A DNA stretch of 61,577 nt from an uncultured Acetatifactor sp. (GTDB lineage: Bacteria; Bacillota; Clostridia; Lachnospirales; Lachnospiraceae): the NCBI GenBank assembly GCA_949840885.1, contig CATKYJ010000026.1, positions 1-61,577 of the forward strand, written 5' to 3'. A program made the position numbers and the translations under genes. The stretch's first letter is position 1. Each line of letters starts with the position of its first letter. Positions 36,676 to 45,653 of the stretch are shown one piece after another. A model generated the notes under the pieces. That model saw only the letters and a list, made by a program, of their open reading frames with translations, was not told the DNA's origin and did no database searches.

Positions 36676-38088
36676 ATGGCACAATTATGGGGCGGGCGCT
36701 TTACGAAAGAAACGGACAAAACAGTCTATGAGTTCAACGCATCCATAGGCTTTGACAGACGCCTCTTTCACGAGGACATAGAGGGAAGCAAGGCTCATGT
36801 GGCCATGCTGGCGAAGCAGGGGATCCTGACGGGACAAGAGCGGGACAGCATTCTGGAGGGGCTGAGCGGAATTTGCGAGGATGTGGACGAAGACAGACTG
36901 AAGATCGATGAGACCTGCGAGGATATCCACAGCTTCATGGAGGCGGAGCTGATACGACGCATTGGGGATGCGGGCAAAAAGATGCATACCGGCAGAAGCC
37001 GTAATGACCAGGTGGCGCTGGATATGCGGCTCTATACCAGGAGACATGTGGTCCGTACAGACAGGCTGCTAAAGGAACTTCTCACGGTCATCCTTGCCGT
37101 GATGGAAGAGAATCTGGGAACCTACATGCCTGGATTTACCCATCTGCAGAAAGCCCAGCCCACCACCCTGGCCCATCACTACGGCGCCTATTTTGAGATG
37201 TTTCGCAGGGACAGGCAGCGCATGGCGGACATCTACAGGAGAATGAACTACTGTCCCCTGGGAGCCGGAGCCCTGGCAGGCACCACCTACCCGCTGGACA
37301 GGGAGTACACGGCCTCTCTGATGGGGTTTGCGGGGCCAACGCAAAACAGCATGGACTCCGTGTCGGACAGAGATTACCTCATCGAATTCCTGAGCGCCCT
37401 GTCAACGGTGATGATGCATATGAGCCGCTTTTGCGAGGAGATCATCCTCTGGAATTCCAATGAGTATCAGTTCGTGGAGATTGACGATGCCTATTCTACC
37501 GGAAGCAGCATCATGCCCCAGAAAAAGAACCCGGACGTGGCGGAGCTTATTCGAGGCAAGACGGGACGGGTCTACGGAGCGCTCATCTCTCTGCTTACCA
37601 CCATGAAAGGCATTCCCCTTGCATACAATAAGGATATGCAGGAAGACAAGGAACTGACTTTCGATGCCATAGACACTGTGGAGAACTGTCTGACTTTGTT
37701 CGCGGGCATGCTGCATACCATGCGCTTTCGGAAAGAGCGGATGGCGGCCAGCGCCATGAGGGGCTTTACCAATGCTACGGATGCGGCGGACTATCTGGTG
37801 GGAAAGGGAGTGCCATTTCGGGACGCCCATGGCATTATCGGCAGATTGGTGCTGTACTGCGTGGAAAAGGAAACTTCCATTGACATGCTTTCTTTAAAGG
37901 AGTTAAAGGGAATCAGCGATAAATTTGAGACGGATATCTATGACGCAATTTCTCTGGAGACCTGCGTGGAGAAGCGCCTGACTATTGGCGGGCCGGCTCA
38001 GGCAGCCATGAGAGCGGTAATGGAAGATTACCGGGAGTATCTGAAAGCGGAATCCCCGGCGGATGAGGGGATAGGGCTATCCGAATGA
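36676..38088 (+). CDS. argH: Argininosuccinate lyase
   Basis: The 470-residue enzyme starts MAQLWGGRF, has the substrate-binding HTGRSRNDQV and the fumarase-superfamily signature GSSIMPQKKNPD near residue 280. It splits argininosuccinate into arginine and fumarate, the last step of arginine synthesis. ATG 36676 follows GGAGGGAG and gives the normal N-terminus; an upstream in-frame ATG at 36619 has no site. argG is not adjacent. A TATAAT-like box lies just upstream of 36619. Confidence 0.97.
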   Translation: MAQLWGGRFTKETDKTVYEFNASIGFDRRLFHEDIEGSKAHVAMLAKQGILTGQERDSILEGLSGICEDVDEDRLKIDETCEDIHSFMEAELIRRIGDAGKKMHTGRSRNDQVALDMRLYTRRHVVRTDRLLKELLTVILAVMEENLGTYMPGFTHLQKAQPTTLAHHYGAYFEMFRRDRQRMADIYRRMNYCPLGAGALAGTTYPLDREYTASLMGFAGPTQNSMDSVSDRDYLIEFLSALSTVMMHMSRFCEEIILWNSNEYQFVEIDDAYSTGSSIMPQKKNPDVAELIRGKTGRVYGALISLLTTMKGIPLAYNKDMQEDKELTFDAIDTVENCLTLFAGMLHTMRFRKERMAASAMRGFTNATDAADYLVGKGVPFRDAHGIIGRLVLYCVEKETSIDMLSLKELKGISDKFETDIYDAISLETCVEKRLTIGGPAQAAMRAVMEDYREYLKAESPADEGIGLSE

Positions 38089-38187
38089 GGTATCGATGGA
38101 AAGAGATTCATAAAGCTTTTTAAAATAAGCAATGCTCTGCGTGGAAACGAGAGAGCGAGGAATACAGAGATAAAGGAGGAGAAAATA

Positions 38188-39273
38188 ATGAGCGAAAAGT
38201 TAAAGGCAGGTATTTTAGGCGGCACAGGCATGGTGGGACAGCGCTTCATAGCGTTGCTGGAAAACCATCCCTGGTTCGAAGTCACTACCATAGCGGCCAG
38301 CCCCCGCTCAGCGGGCAAGACCTATGAGGAGGCAGTGGAGGGCAGATGGAAGATGGACACCCCCATCCCAGAGGCCGTAAAGAAACTGGTGGTCATGAAC
38401 GTGAACGAGGTGGAGGCAGTGGCCTCCCAGGTGGATTTCGTGTTCAGCGCCGTGGACATGTCCAAGGATGAGATCAAAAAGATCGAGGAGGCTTACGCCA
38501 GGACAGAGACTCCCGTAGTCTCCAACAACAGCGCCCACAGATGGACCCCCGATGTGCCTATGATGGTGCCGGAGATCAACCCGGAGCATATGGCAGTCAT
38601 TGAGGCCCAGAGGAAGCGCCTTGGCACAAAGCGGGGCTTTGTGGCAGTAAAGCCCAACTGCTCCATCCAGAGCTATGCCCCGGTGCTCACTGCATGGAAA
38701 GAGTTCGAGCCGGTGGAAGTGGTGGCCACCACCTATCAGGCCATTTCCGGGGCGGGAAAGACTTTCCAGGACTGGCCGGAGATGGTGGGAAATGTCATCC
38801 CCTACATCAGCGGCGAGGAGGAGAAGAGCGAGAAAGAGCCCCTGCGTATCTGGGGCAAAGTGGAGGACGGTGTTATTGTGCCTGCCAAAAGCCCTGTAAT
38901 TACCTGCCAGTGCATCCGGGTGCCGGTGCTGAACGGACATACTGCGGCTGTCTTTGTGAAATTCCGGAAAAAGCCCACGAAAGAGCAGCTTATCCAAAAG
39001 CTGCGGGAGTTTTCAGGCGAGCCCCAGAGGCTCGGACTGCCCAGCGCGCCAGGGCAGTTCATCCAGTATCTGGAAGAGGACAACAGGCCTCAGGTAACGC
39101 TGGACGTGGATTTCGAAAAGGGTATGGGCATCAGTGTGGGACGGCTTCGGGAGGATACGGTATATGATTATAAGTTTGTAGGCCTTTCCCATAATACCAT
39201 CAGGGGAGCGGCCGGCGGGGCAGTTTTGTGCGCAGAGCTCCTCAAGGCGAACGGATATATCTCCAAGAAGTAG
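38188..39273 (+). CDS. asd: Aspartate-semialdehyde dehydrogenase
   Basis: The 361-residue protein has the NADP-binding LGGTGMVGQRF at the start, catalytic cysteine in KPNCSIQSYAP, SGAGKTFQDW and a C-terminal RGAAGGAVLCAELL. It belongs to the archaeal/fungal-like branch, longer and different from the E. coli type. It reduces aspartyl phosphate for lysine, threonine and methionine synthesis. A strong AAAGGAGGAG site precedes the start. It is 100 bases after argH and may be cotranscribed. Confidence 0.96.
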   Translation: MSEKLKAGILGGTGMVGQRFIALLENHPWFEVTTIAASPRSAGKTYEEAVEGRWKMDTPIPEAVKKLVVMNVNEVEAVASQVDFVFSAVDMSKDEIKKIEEAYARTETPVVSNNSAHRWTPDVPMMVPEINPEHMAVIEAQRKRLGTKRGFVAVKPNCSIQSYAPVLTAWKEFEPVEVVATTYQAISGAGKTFQDWPEMVGNVIPYISGEEEKSEKEPLRIWGKVEDGVIVPAKSPVITCQCIRVPVLNGHTAAVFVKFRKKPTKEQLIQKLREFSGEPQRLGLPSAPGQFIQYLEEDNRPQVTLDVDFEKGMGISVGRLREDTVYDYKFVGLSHNTIRGAAGGAVLCAELLKANGYISKK

Positions 39274-39304
39274 TGTTCCGGACAAAAATACAGGGAATCG
39301 GCTC

Positions 39305-39360
39305 ATTTTCAGGAAGACATTTTCAGGAAACAATTTTTAGGAAGTAATTTTTAGTGAGCT
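39305..39360 (+). repeat. Four 14-bp tandem repeats upstream of topB
   Basis: Units ATTTTCAGGAAGAC, ATTTTCAGGAAACA, ATTTTTAGGAAGTA and ATTTTTAGTGAGCT follow each other without gaps. Two more AGGAAG copies occur downstream, the last serving as the topB ribosome binding site. Confidence 0.75.
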
Positions 39361-39396
39361 AAGAAAGCAACTTTAGGAAGCAATAAGGAAGTCAGA

Positions 39397-41544
39397 GTGG
39401 GAAAAAGATTATTTATTGCAGAGAAGCCCAGCGTGGCCAGGGAGTTCGCAAACGCCTTAAAAGTAAATACCACCTCAAGGGACGGCTATCTGGAGTCTGC
39501 GGACACCATCATTACCTGGTGCGTAGGCCATCTGGTCACCATGAGTTATCCGGACGCATACGATGAAAGATTCAGGCGCTGGAGCTTTGACACCATTCCG
39601 TTTTTGCCGGAGGAATACAAATACGAGGTCATCGAAAGCTCCAAAAAGCAATATACTATTGTGAGCTCCCTGATGAAGCGCGCCGATGTGACTACCATCT
39701 ATGTGTGTACGGACTCCGGGCGGGAGGGGGAGTACATCTACCGTCTTGTGGAGCAGATGTCCGGGGTCAGGGGCAAGGATCGCAGGCGGGTCTGGATCGA
39801 TTCCCAGACAGAGGAGGAGATCCTGCGGGGCATCCGGGAGGCGAAAGATTTAAAAGAGTATGATAATCTCAGCGCCGCTGCCTACCTGCGGGCAAAAGAG
39901 GACTACCTGATGGGAATCAATTTCTCCCGGGCTCTGACTCTGAAATACGGCAATACGGTAAAAGATTACCTGAAACGCGACAAAGCGGTGATTTCCGTGG
40001 GGCGGGTCATGACCTGCGTGCTGGGGATCATTGTCAACAGGGAGCGGGAGATCCGTTCCTTTGTAAAGACGCCTTTCTACCGGGTGCTGGGAAATTTCAG
40101 GCTTCAGGACAAGGTCTTTTCGGGAGAATGGCGGGCAGTGGGCGGCGCAGGAACCTTGCCGCCGGAGTCCGCCTGGTACAACTCCCCCAGGCTCTATAAG
40201 GAGAATGGCTTTAAGGAGGAGGCGGATGCGAAGCGGCTCATAGCCCATCTGGAGGAGCAGCCGGTGGGGGACATCCTGTTAGAGAGTATTAGCAGGAAAA
40301 AGGAGAACAAGAATCCGCCGTTGCTTTACAATCTGGCGGAACTGCAGAACGACTGCTCAAAGCTTTTCAAGATCAGCCCGGACGAGACTCTGCGCGTGGT
40401 TCAGGAACTGTATGAGAAAAAGATGGTCACATACCCCAGGACAGATGCAAGGGTGCTGTCCACGGCGGTGGCCAAAGAGATACATAAAAACATAGGCGGA
40501 CTGCGGGGATTTTCCGCCGCTTCCGGCTTTGCGGCGGAAATTCTGCAGAAAGGCAGCTACAAGGGTATCGAAAAGACCAGGTATGTAAACGATAAGCAGA
40601 TCACGGATCACTATGCCATCATACCCACCGGACAGGGGCTGAACAATTTGGGCAGCTTGGCCCCCCTTTCCGCGAAAGTCTATGAACTCATTGTGCGCAG
40701 GTTTTTGAGCATTTTTTATCCGCCTGCGGTCTATCAGAAATTCGCCCTTTGCATCAGGGTAAAGGAAGAGCGCTTCTTTGCAAACTTTAAGGTGCTGGTG
40801 GAGGAGGGATATCTGAAAGTGGCTGGCAGGAAAGCCTCCGGGCCGGAAAGGGGAAGCGCTGGAAACAAAGCTGCGGAGCCGCAGGGTACAGACGAAAAGA
40901 ACATGGCGGAGAAAAACGGGGCAAACAGCCAGAAGGGCGCAGCAGACGGCAGCAAGCCGGCAGAAGCCGGAAAGGAAAACGCCGAGGGCCAGGAGACTGA
41001 GATAGCCGGCGATGATGCTTTCATCAAGCTATTGGGATCCCTGAAAAAGGGAGATAAGCTGGCAGTGGATTCCTATGAGGTGAAAGAGGGGGAGACCTCT
41101 CCGCCTAAGCGCTATACCTCGGGAAGCATAATACTTACCATGGAGAACGCAGGACAGTTCATTGAAGACGAGGAACTGCGGGCACAGATCAAGGGCAGCG
41201 GCATCGGCACCAGCGCCACCAGGGCGGAGATCCTGAAGAAACTGGTGAATATCGAGTATCTGGCGCTGAACAAGAAGACCCAGGTTCTGACGCCCACCCT
41301 GATGGGGGAAATGATATACGATGTGGTGGGAAGTTCCATCAAGGCGCTTCTGGATCCATCCCTGACAGCCAGCTGGGAGAAAGGCCTGACGCTGGTGGCG
41401 GATGGAGAGATTACATCAAAGGAATACATGGACAAGCTGAACGGATTTGTGGGCCGCAGGACAGAGTATGTCAAGCAGCTGCGCAACCAGGGAGCTCTGT
41501 TTGCACAGTTCCAGGCGGCAGCCGCGAACTATAAGACTTCCTGA
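39397..41544 (+). CDS. topB: DNA topoisomerase III
   Basis: The protein starts from GTG (behind AAGGAAG) with the Toprim motif LFIAEKPSVAREFANAL and the acidic CTDSGREGEYIYR. The catalytic tyrosine lies in KKMVTYPRTDARVLS near residue 348. This is a type IA enzyme of about 715 residues. Residues 480 to 545 are a low-complexity Ala/Gly/Lys/Glu insert (GRKASGPERGSAGNKAAEP and so on) inside the core, absent from most TopB. No mobile element genes flank it, so it looks like the chromosomal copy. Confidence 0.93.
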   Translation: MGKRLFIAEKPSVAREFANALKVNTTSRDGYLESADTIITWCVGHLVTMSYPDAYDERFRRWSFDTIPFLPEEYKYEVIESSKKQYTIVSSLMKRADVTTIYVCTDSGREGEYIYRLVEQMSGVRGKDRRRVWIDSQTEEEILRGIREAKDLKEYDNLSAAAYLRAKEDYLMGINFSRALTLKYGNTVKDYLKRDKAVISVGRVMTCVLGIIVNREREIRSFVKTPFYRVLGNFRLQDKVFSGEWRAVGGAGTLPPESAWYNSPRLYKENGFKEEADAKRLIAHLEEQPVGDILLESISRKKENKNPPLLYNLAELQNDCSKLFKISPDETLRVVQELYEKKMVTYPRTDARVLSTAVAKEIHKNIGGLRGFSAASGFAAEILQKGSYKGIEKTRYVNDKQITDHYAIIPTGQGLNNLGSLAPLSAKVYELIVRRFLSIFYPPAVYQKFALCIRVKEERFFANFKVLVEEGYLKVAGRKASGPERGSAGNKAAEPQGTDEKNMAEKNGANSQKGAADGSKPAEAGKENAEGQETEIAGDDAFIKLLGSLKKGDKLAVDSYEVKEGETSPPKRYTSGSIILTMENAGQFIEDEELRAQIKGSGIGTSATRAEILKKLVNIEYLALNKKTQVLTPTLMGEMIYDVVGSSIKALLDPSLTASWEKGLTLVADGEITSKEYMDKLNGFVGRRTEYVKQLRNQGALFAQFQAAAANYKTS

Positions 41545-41697
41545 GTCTTGAGAAAGTGGTTTGGCCATGTCCTGGAGCAGCAGAAGAACATGAATATTTT
41601 GTGCCGTGAAAAACGGCACTGACGCCGGGAGGCGGTATGGAGGGAAACCGAGTATTTAAAAAGAAGACAAAGTCTGTTCAGGGAGGATGATAAGAAT

Positions 41698-42366
41698 ATG
41701 ATCAACAGCATTACAGTTTCGGAATTATACGATTTACGGGAAACCATTGCATCGGAATTGCTTGAGGGAGTCACCTATCCGTGGGAGTCGCTTCCGAAGA
41801 TACATGACTTCATCATCCGCCTGGGAGAGAGTCTTCCAAAGGATATCTACGAGGAGCGGGGGGAGCATATCTGGGTGGCGAAGTCCGCTAGGGTAGCGGC
41901 CACGGCCTGCCTGAACGGCCCCGTGATCATAGACGAGGAAGCGGAAGTCAGGCACTGCGCCTTTGTCCGCGGCAACGCCATTGTGGGAAAGGGAGCCGTG
42001 GTGGGCAATTCCACGGAACTTAAGAACGTGATTATATTCAATAAGGTACAGGTACCCCATTACAATTATGTGGGGGACAGCATCCTGGGCTATAAGTCCC
42101 ATATGGGCGCAGGCTCCATCACTTCCAACGTCAAGAGCGACAAGACACTGGTGGTGGTAAAGGGAGACGGCATCCGAATTGAGACTGGATTAAAGAAGAT
42201 GGGAGCCATGCTGGGCGACTATGTGGAGGTAGGCTGCAACAGCGTCCTGAATCCAGGGACTGTCATAGGCAGGAATACCAACATCTATCCCGCCTCCATG
42301 GTGCGTGGCGTGATCCCTGCCGGAAGCATCTACAAAAAAGCTAGCGAAATCGCGGAAAAAAGATAG
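41698..42366 (+). CDS. Left-handed beta-helix (hexapeptide repeat) transferase-like protein
   Basis: After 60 helical residues the 222-residue protein shows hexapeptide repeats with small hydrophobic residues every sixth position (VAATACLNGPVIIDEEAEV, then IVGKGAVVGNSTELKNVII). It ends with VGCNSVLNPGTVIGRNTNIYP, close to the C-terminal acetyltransferase half of GlmU. No nucleotidyltransferase domain is present. Such proteins are often listed as UDP-GlcNAc pyrophosphorylase-like. The substrate is unknown. An AGGGAGGATG site precedes the start. Confidence 0.82.
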   Translation: MINSITVSELYDLRETIASELLEGVTYPWESLPKIHDFIIRLGESLPKDIYEERGEHIWVAKSARVAATACLNGPVIIDEEAEVRHCAFVRGNAIVGKGAVVGNSTELKNVIIFNKVQVPHYNYVGDSILGYKSHMGAGSITSNVKSDKTLVVVKGDGIRIETGLKKMGAMLGDYVEVGCNSVLNPGTVIGRNTNIYPASMVRGVIPAGSIYKKASEIAEKR

Positions 42367-42453
42367 AAATATTCTGCTGTCAGAAATCCGCCTGTTTTTA
42401 CAAAAAAATACTGGATTTTTTCCCGCAAGTATGAGAAAATAAAGAGGACAAAC

Positions 42454-42469
42454 TGGAAATCAATTTCCA
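42454..42469. promoter_or_regulatory. Perfect 16-bp palindrome upstream of the IscU-like gene
   Basis: TGGAAATCAATTTCCA is a full inverted repeat 84 bases before the start codon. Its position fits an operator for the Fe-S/GGGtGRT pair. Confidence 0.4.
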
Positions 42470-42552
42470 AAGGGACAAACAATGGAGAGGACGCGTTTGC
42501 GTACTTTCCTTTGTCATGAATAATAACATACATAATCGAAAGGAGATTTCAC

Positions 42553-43245
42553 ATGATTTATTCAAAGGAAGTTGAAGAAATGTGCACAGTCGCTCAGGGT
42601 GTGCATCATGGTTGTGCGCCGATCCCCGAAGAAGCCAAGTGGGTTCAGGCAAAAGAAGTCAAGGATATTTCCGGCCTGACACACGGGGTTGGCTGGTGTG
42701 CTCCCCAGCAGGGCGCCTGCAAACTGACTCTGAACGTGAAAGAGGGCATCATTCAGGAGGCTCTGGTGGAGACCATCGGATGCTCCGGCATGACTCATTC
42801 CGCTGCCATGGCCGCTGAGATTCTTCCCGGCCTGACAGTTATGGAGGCCCTGAATACTGACCTTGTGTGCGATGCCATCAACACGGCCATGAGAGAACTG
42901 TTCCTGCAGATCGTCTATGGACGTTCCCAGAGCGCGTTCTCCGAGGACGGACTTCCGGTAGGCGCCGGCCTGGAGGATCTGGGCAAGGGATTAAGGAGCC
43001 AGGTGGGCACCATGTACGGCACACTGAAGAAAGGCCCCCGCTATCTGGAGATGGCAGAGGGTTATGTGACGGGTATCGCTTTGGATAAGAATGACGAGAT
43101 CATTGGATACCAGTTCGTGAACCTTGGAAAGATGACTGATTTCATCAAGAAAGGCGACGACCCTAACACAGCATACGAGAAAGCAAAAGGCCAGTATGGC
43201 CGCGTCGACGATGCCGTGAAGATTATCGATCCCAGGAAAGAGTGA
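42553..43245 (+). CDS. IscU-like iron-sulfur scaffold family protein
   Basis: The 230-residue protein has a NifU/IscU-like N-terminal core with cysteines in HHGCAP, GWCAPQQGAC and VETIGCSGMTHSAAMAAEIL, and a C-terminal extension of about 90 residues. The cysteine layout differs from classical IscU, so cluster assembly is family inference. It is followed after 26 bases by the GGGtGRT gene, a pairing I associate with Clostridia. AAAGGAG precedes the start. Confidence 0.75.
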   Translation: MIYSKEVEEMCTVAQGVHHGCAPIPEEAKWVQAKEVKDISGLTHGVGWCAPQQGACKLTLNVKEGIIQEALVETIGCSGMTHSAAMAAEILPGLTVMEALNTDLVCDAINTAMRELFLQIVYGRSQSAFSEDGLPVGAGLEDLGKGLRSQVGTMYGTLKKGPRYLEMAEGYVTGIALDKNDEIIGYQFVNLGKMTDFIKKGDDPNTAYEKAKGQYGRVDDAVKIIDPRKE

Positions 43246-43271
43246 TAAAAGGATAAAGGAGGACAGGAAAA

Positions 43272-44282
43272 ATGGCTTTATTTGAATCATATGAAAGACG
43301 TATTGATAAGATTACAGAAGTACTGAACGGCTATGGCATCTCCTCTATCGAAGAAGCAGAGAAGATCACCAAGGACGCAGGACTTGACGTATACGAGCAG
43401 GTGAAGAAGATCCAGCCCATCTGCTTCGAGAACGCCTGCTGGGCTTACACCGTGGGCGCTGCTATCGCCATCAAGAAAGGCTGCCGCAAGGCTTCCGAAG
43501 CTGCCGCTGCCATCGGCGAGGGACTTCAGGCATTCTGTATCCCCGGATCCGTAGCAGATACCCGTAAGGTAGGCCTTGGCCATGGGAACCTTGGCAAGAT
43601 GCTCCTGGAAGAGGATACCGACTGCTTCTGCTTCCTGGCAGGACATGAGTCCTTTGCGGCGGCAGAGGGCGCTATCGGTATTGCCGAGAAAGCCAACAAG
43701 GTTCGCCAGAAGCCTCTGCGCGTCATCTTAAACGGCCTGGGCAAGGATGCCGCAAAGATCATCTCCCGCATCAACGGCTTTACGTTTGTAGAGACCGAGT
43801 ACGATCCCTACACCAATGAAGTGAAAGAAATTGAGAGGACCTCTTACTCCGAGGGCCTGCGCTCCAAGGTAAACTGCTACGGCTCCAACAGCGTTCCCGA
43901 GGGCGTGGCCATCATGTGGAAAGAGAACGTGGACGTGTCCATCACCGGCAACTCCACCAATCCCACCAGGTTCCAGCATCCCGTTGCCGGCACCTACAAA
44001 AAGGAGAGGACAGAAGCCGGCAAGAAGTACTTCTCCGTTGCCTCCGGCGGCGGCACGGGACGTACCCTGCACCCTGACAACATGGCGGCAGGCCCTGCAT
44101 CCTATGGATTTACCGATACGCTGGGCCGTATGCACTCCGATGCCCAGTTCGCCGGTTCCTCCTCTGTTCCTGCGCATGTTGAGATGATGGGTCTCATCGG
44201 CATGGGCAACAACCCCATGGTAGGCGCTACCGTGGCTGTGGCCGTGGCTATCCAGGAAGCGGCCGAGGCTGGCAAGTTCTAA
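43272..44282 (+). CDS. GGGtGRT family protein
   Basis: The eponymous motif GGGTGRTLHPDNMAAGPASYG lies near residues 257-277. Other features are FENACWAYTVGAAIAIKKGC, GLGHGNLGKMLLEEDTDCFCFLAGHESFAAAEG and HVEMMGLIGMGNNPMVGAT. The protein has 336 residues and no membrane segment. The conserved cysteines and the IscU-like partner suggest a metal- or cluster-binding enzyme, but no reaction is established to my knowledge. A strong AAAGGAGGA site is present. A terminator follows. Confidence 0.92.
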   Translation: MALFESYERRIDKITEVLNGYGISSIEEAEKITKDAGLDVYEQVKKIQPICFENACWAYTVGAAIAIKKGCRKASEAAAAIGEGLQAFCIPGSVADTRKVGLGHGNLGKMLLEEDTDCFCFLAGHESFAAAEGAIGIAEKANKVRQKPLRVILNGLGKDAAKIISRINGFTFVETEYDPYTNEVKEIERTSYSEGLRSKVNCYGSNSVPEGVAIMWKENVDVSITGNSTNPTRFQHPVAGTYKKERTEAGKKYFSVASGGGTGRTLHPDNMAAGPASYGFTDTLGRMHSDAQFAGSSSVPAHVEMMGLIGMGNNPMVGATVAVAVAIQEAAEAGKF

Positions 44283-44317
44283 ATATACCTTGTAAATTGA
44301 AAACGCCGAAAGGCTTG

Positions 44318-44354
44318 AAAGTACCGTAATCTTCAAGGGTTGCGGTACTTTTTT
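44318..44354 (+). terminator. Rho-independent terminator after the GGGtGRT gene
   Basis: AAAGTACCG pairs with CGGTACTTT and a T run follows. The loop holds CAAGGGTTGCGG, which recurs with one change at 44504-44515 at the end of the integrase gene. Confidence 0.85.
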
Positions 44355-44418
44355 CATGCCCAAAAGAGAAAACGAAAATTTGCTCTGAGCAGTCGTGAAA
44401 AGTGGTAAAAATCGGAGA

Positions 44419-44463
44419 GTAGGACACCGGTAGGTAACAAGTAGGAAACACGGTACAGGTAAC
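44419..44463. other. Four arm-type repeats next to the prophage integrase
   Basis: GTAGGACAC (44419), GTAGGTAAC (44430), GTAGGAAAC (44441) and CAGGTAAC (44456) are spaced 11 to 15 bases apart in one orientation. Tyrosine integrases bind such short direct repeats next to the core site. A further GTAGGTAAC copy is at 47650. Confidence 0.5.
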
Positions 44464-44509
44464 AGAATTTCGGCAAAGGCAGGCATGAAAAAAGCCGCAT
44501 CCACAAGGG

Positions 44510-45640
44510 TTACGGCATCTTTTCCATTTCTGTCCTCAGCCACTCAATATCACGCTTTGTATAGGTACCCTCCGTTATGTCCGTGATTTTGTGGCCGACA
44601 AGGAGCTTTATCACATATTCATCTACCATGGCCTTTTTAGCCATAGTGATGAAAGTAGTCCGGGGGTCGTGTGGGCGGTGATCCTCACGCATACCCAGGG
44701 CGGTCATAATTTTTGCGAACCGCCCAGCATATTTGTCATAGGTGATAGTCATGCCACCCTTTACAGCGTCCGGGTCGTTAAAGAGATATATGCTACCGAG
44801 AGTGGTTGCCTGGTCGTAGTTTTTCTGCACAAGGCTTTTTATGCGGGGATGTATAGGCACGACACGGTTTTTCCCGGCATCGGTTTTCATCCCCCCGGTA
44901 ATGTACTGTTCGGAAAGGTTGACATCCTCGACCCTGAGCTTTGCAAGTTCCTGCGGGCGCCATCCCATGTAGCATTGAATCAGAATCCAGTCCACAAAGC
45001 GGAAAGAATCAAGGTTTTTCCACAGAGTCTCCATTTCCTGGTCGTTGAAATTTATATGCCCTCTCGTAGCAGCCTCTTTTTCTTTGATGATGTCATTGGA
45101 GAGGTCAAAGGTCCGGGCATAGTTCTTGTCTACCAGCTCATACTCCAGAGCATAATCCAGCATAAGATTAAACATGGATTTGATCCTTGCCTTAGTTCCC
45201 GGAGAGGCCGGCACCTTATGCCCGGCATCCTTACCGCGGGAGGGGATGACATAGCCATCCTCCATAATGCCCTTGATGTGTCTGGCCCGGAGATCCTTTA
45301 CGCGCATACTATGGATAGCGTGGCAGTATCTCCAGGCGGCGGTGATGGTTCTGGAGGATGATTCGCTTTCCAGGGTTGGGAAGTAACTTTCTGTCCACTT
45401 CTGGTAAAGCTCGGCAAGGGTAAGATTGTTGTTTTGTATGTCGTAGGGGTTGGCTCCATATTCGGCCAATGCCTGCAGGGCCTCTTTCTTGGTCTTGAAA
45501 GTTCCTATCGGTACACGGTTCTGAACTGTTTTTCCGGTCTGCTCGTCTGTGATCCATCCGAGTGTGACACGGGCCAGGTATGGCTTGCGTCTGTTTCCAG
45601 ACAATTTGGTTACGCTCCCGTAGCCGTTTGGCAGTTTCAT
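44510..45640 (-). CDS. Prophage tyrosine integrase
   Basis: The 376-residue recombinase has an N-terminal three-strand arm-binding domain (MKLPNGYGSVTKLSG), a core-binding helical domain (about 65-190) and a catalytic domain with arginine in MGWRPQELAKL, HDPRTTF for the HxxR box, VGHKITDITEG and the tyrosine in GTYTKRD. It lies at the left boundary next to the host terminator and points outward, the usual prophage layout. Excision and integration would use the repeats downstream of it. Confidence 0.93.
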   Translation of the reverse strand: MKLPNGYGSVTKLSGNRRKPYLARVTLGWITDEQTGKTVQNRVPIGTFKTKKEALQALAEYGANPYDIQNNNLTLAELYQKWTESYFPTLESESSSRTITAAWRYCHAIHSMRVKDLRARHIKGIMEDGYVIPSRGKDAGHKVPASPGTKARIKSMFNLMLDYALEYELVDKNYARTFDLSNDIIKEKEAATRGHINFNDQEMETLWKNLDSFRFVDWILIQCYMGWRPQELAKLRVEDVNLSEQYITGGMKTDAGKNRVVPIHPRIKSLVQKNYDQATTLGSIYLFNDPDAVKGGMTITYDKYAGRFAKIMTALGMREDHRPHDPRTTFITMAKKAMVDEYVIKLLVGHKITDITEGTYTKRDIEWLRTEMEKMP

Positions 45641-45653
45641 GGTGTCACTTCCT

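Noticed and set aside
39397..41544. topB as part of an integrative conjugative element
   Set aside because: Neighbours are biosynthetic housekeeping genes and no conjugation gene is within reach.
41601..41619. GTGCCGT/ACGGCAC hairpin after topB as a terminator
   Set aside because: No T tract follows, and the next gene is close; termination is not supported.
44447..44600. CRISPR-like interpretation of the short repeats near the integrase
   Set aside because: Units are only 8 to 10 bases with 2 to 6 base gaps, as in integrase arm sites; no array of about 30-base repeats and spacers occurs anywhere in the window.
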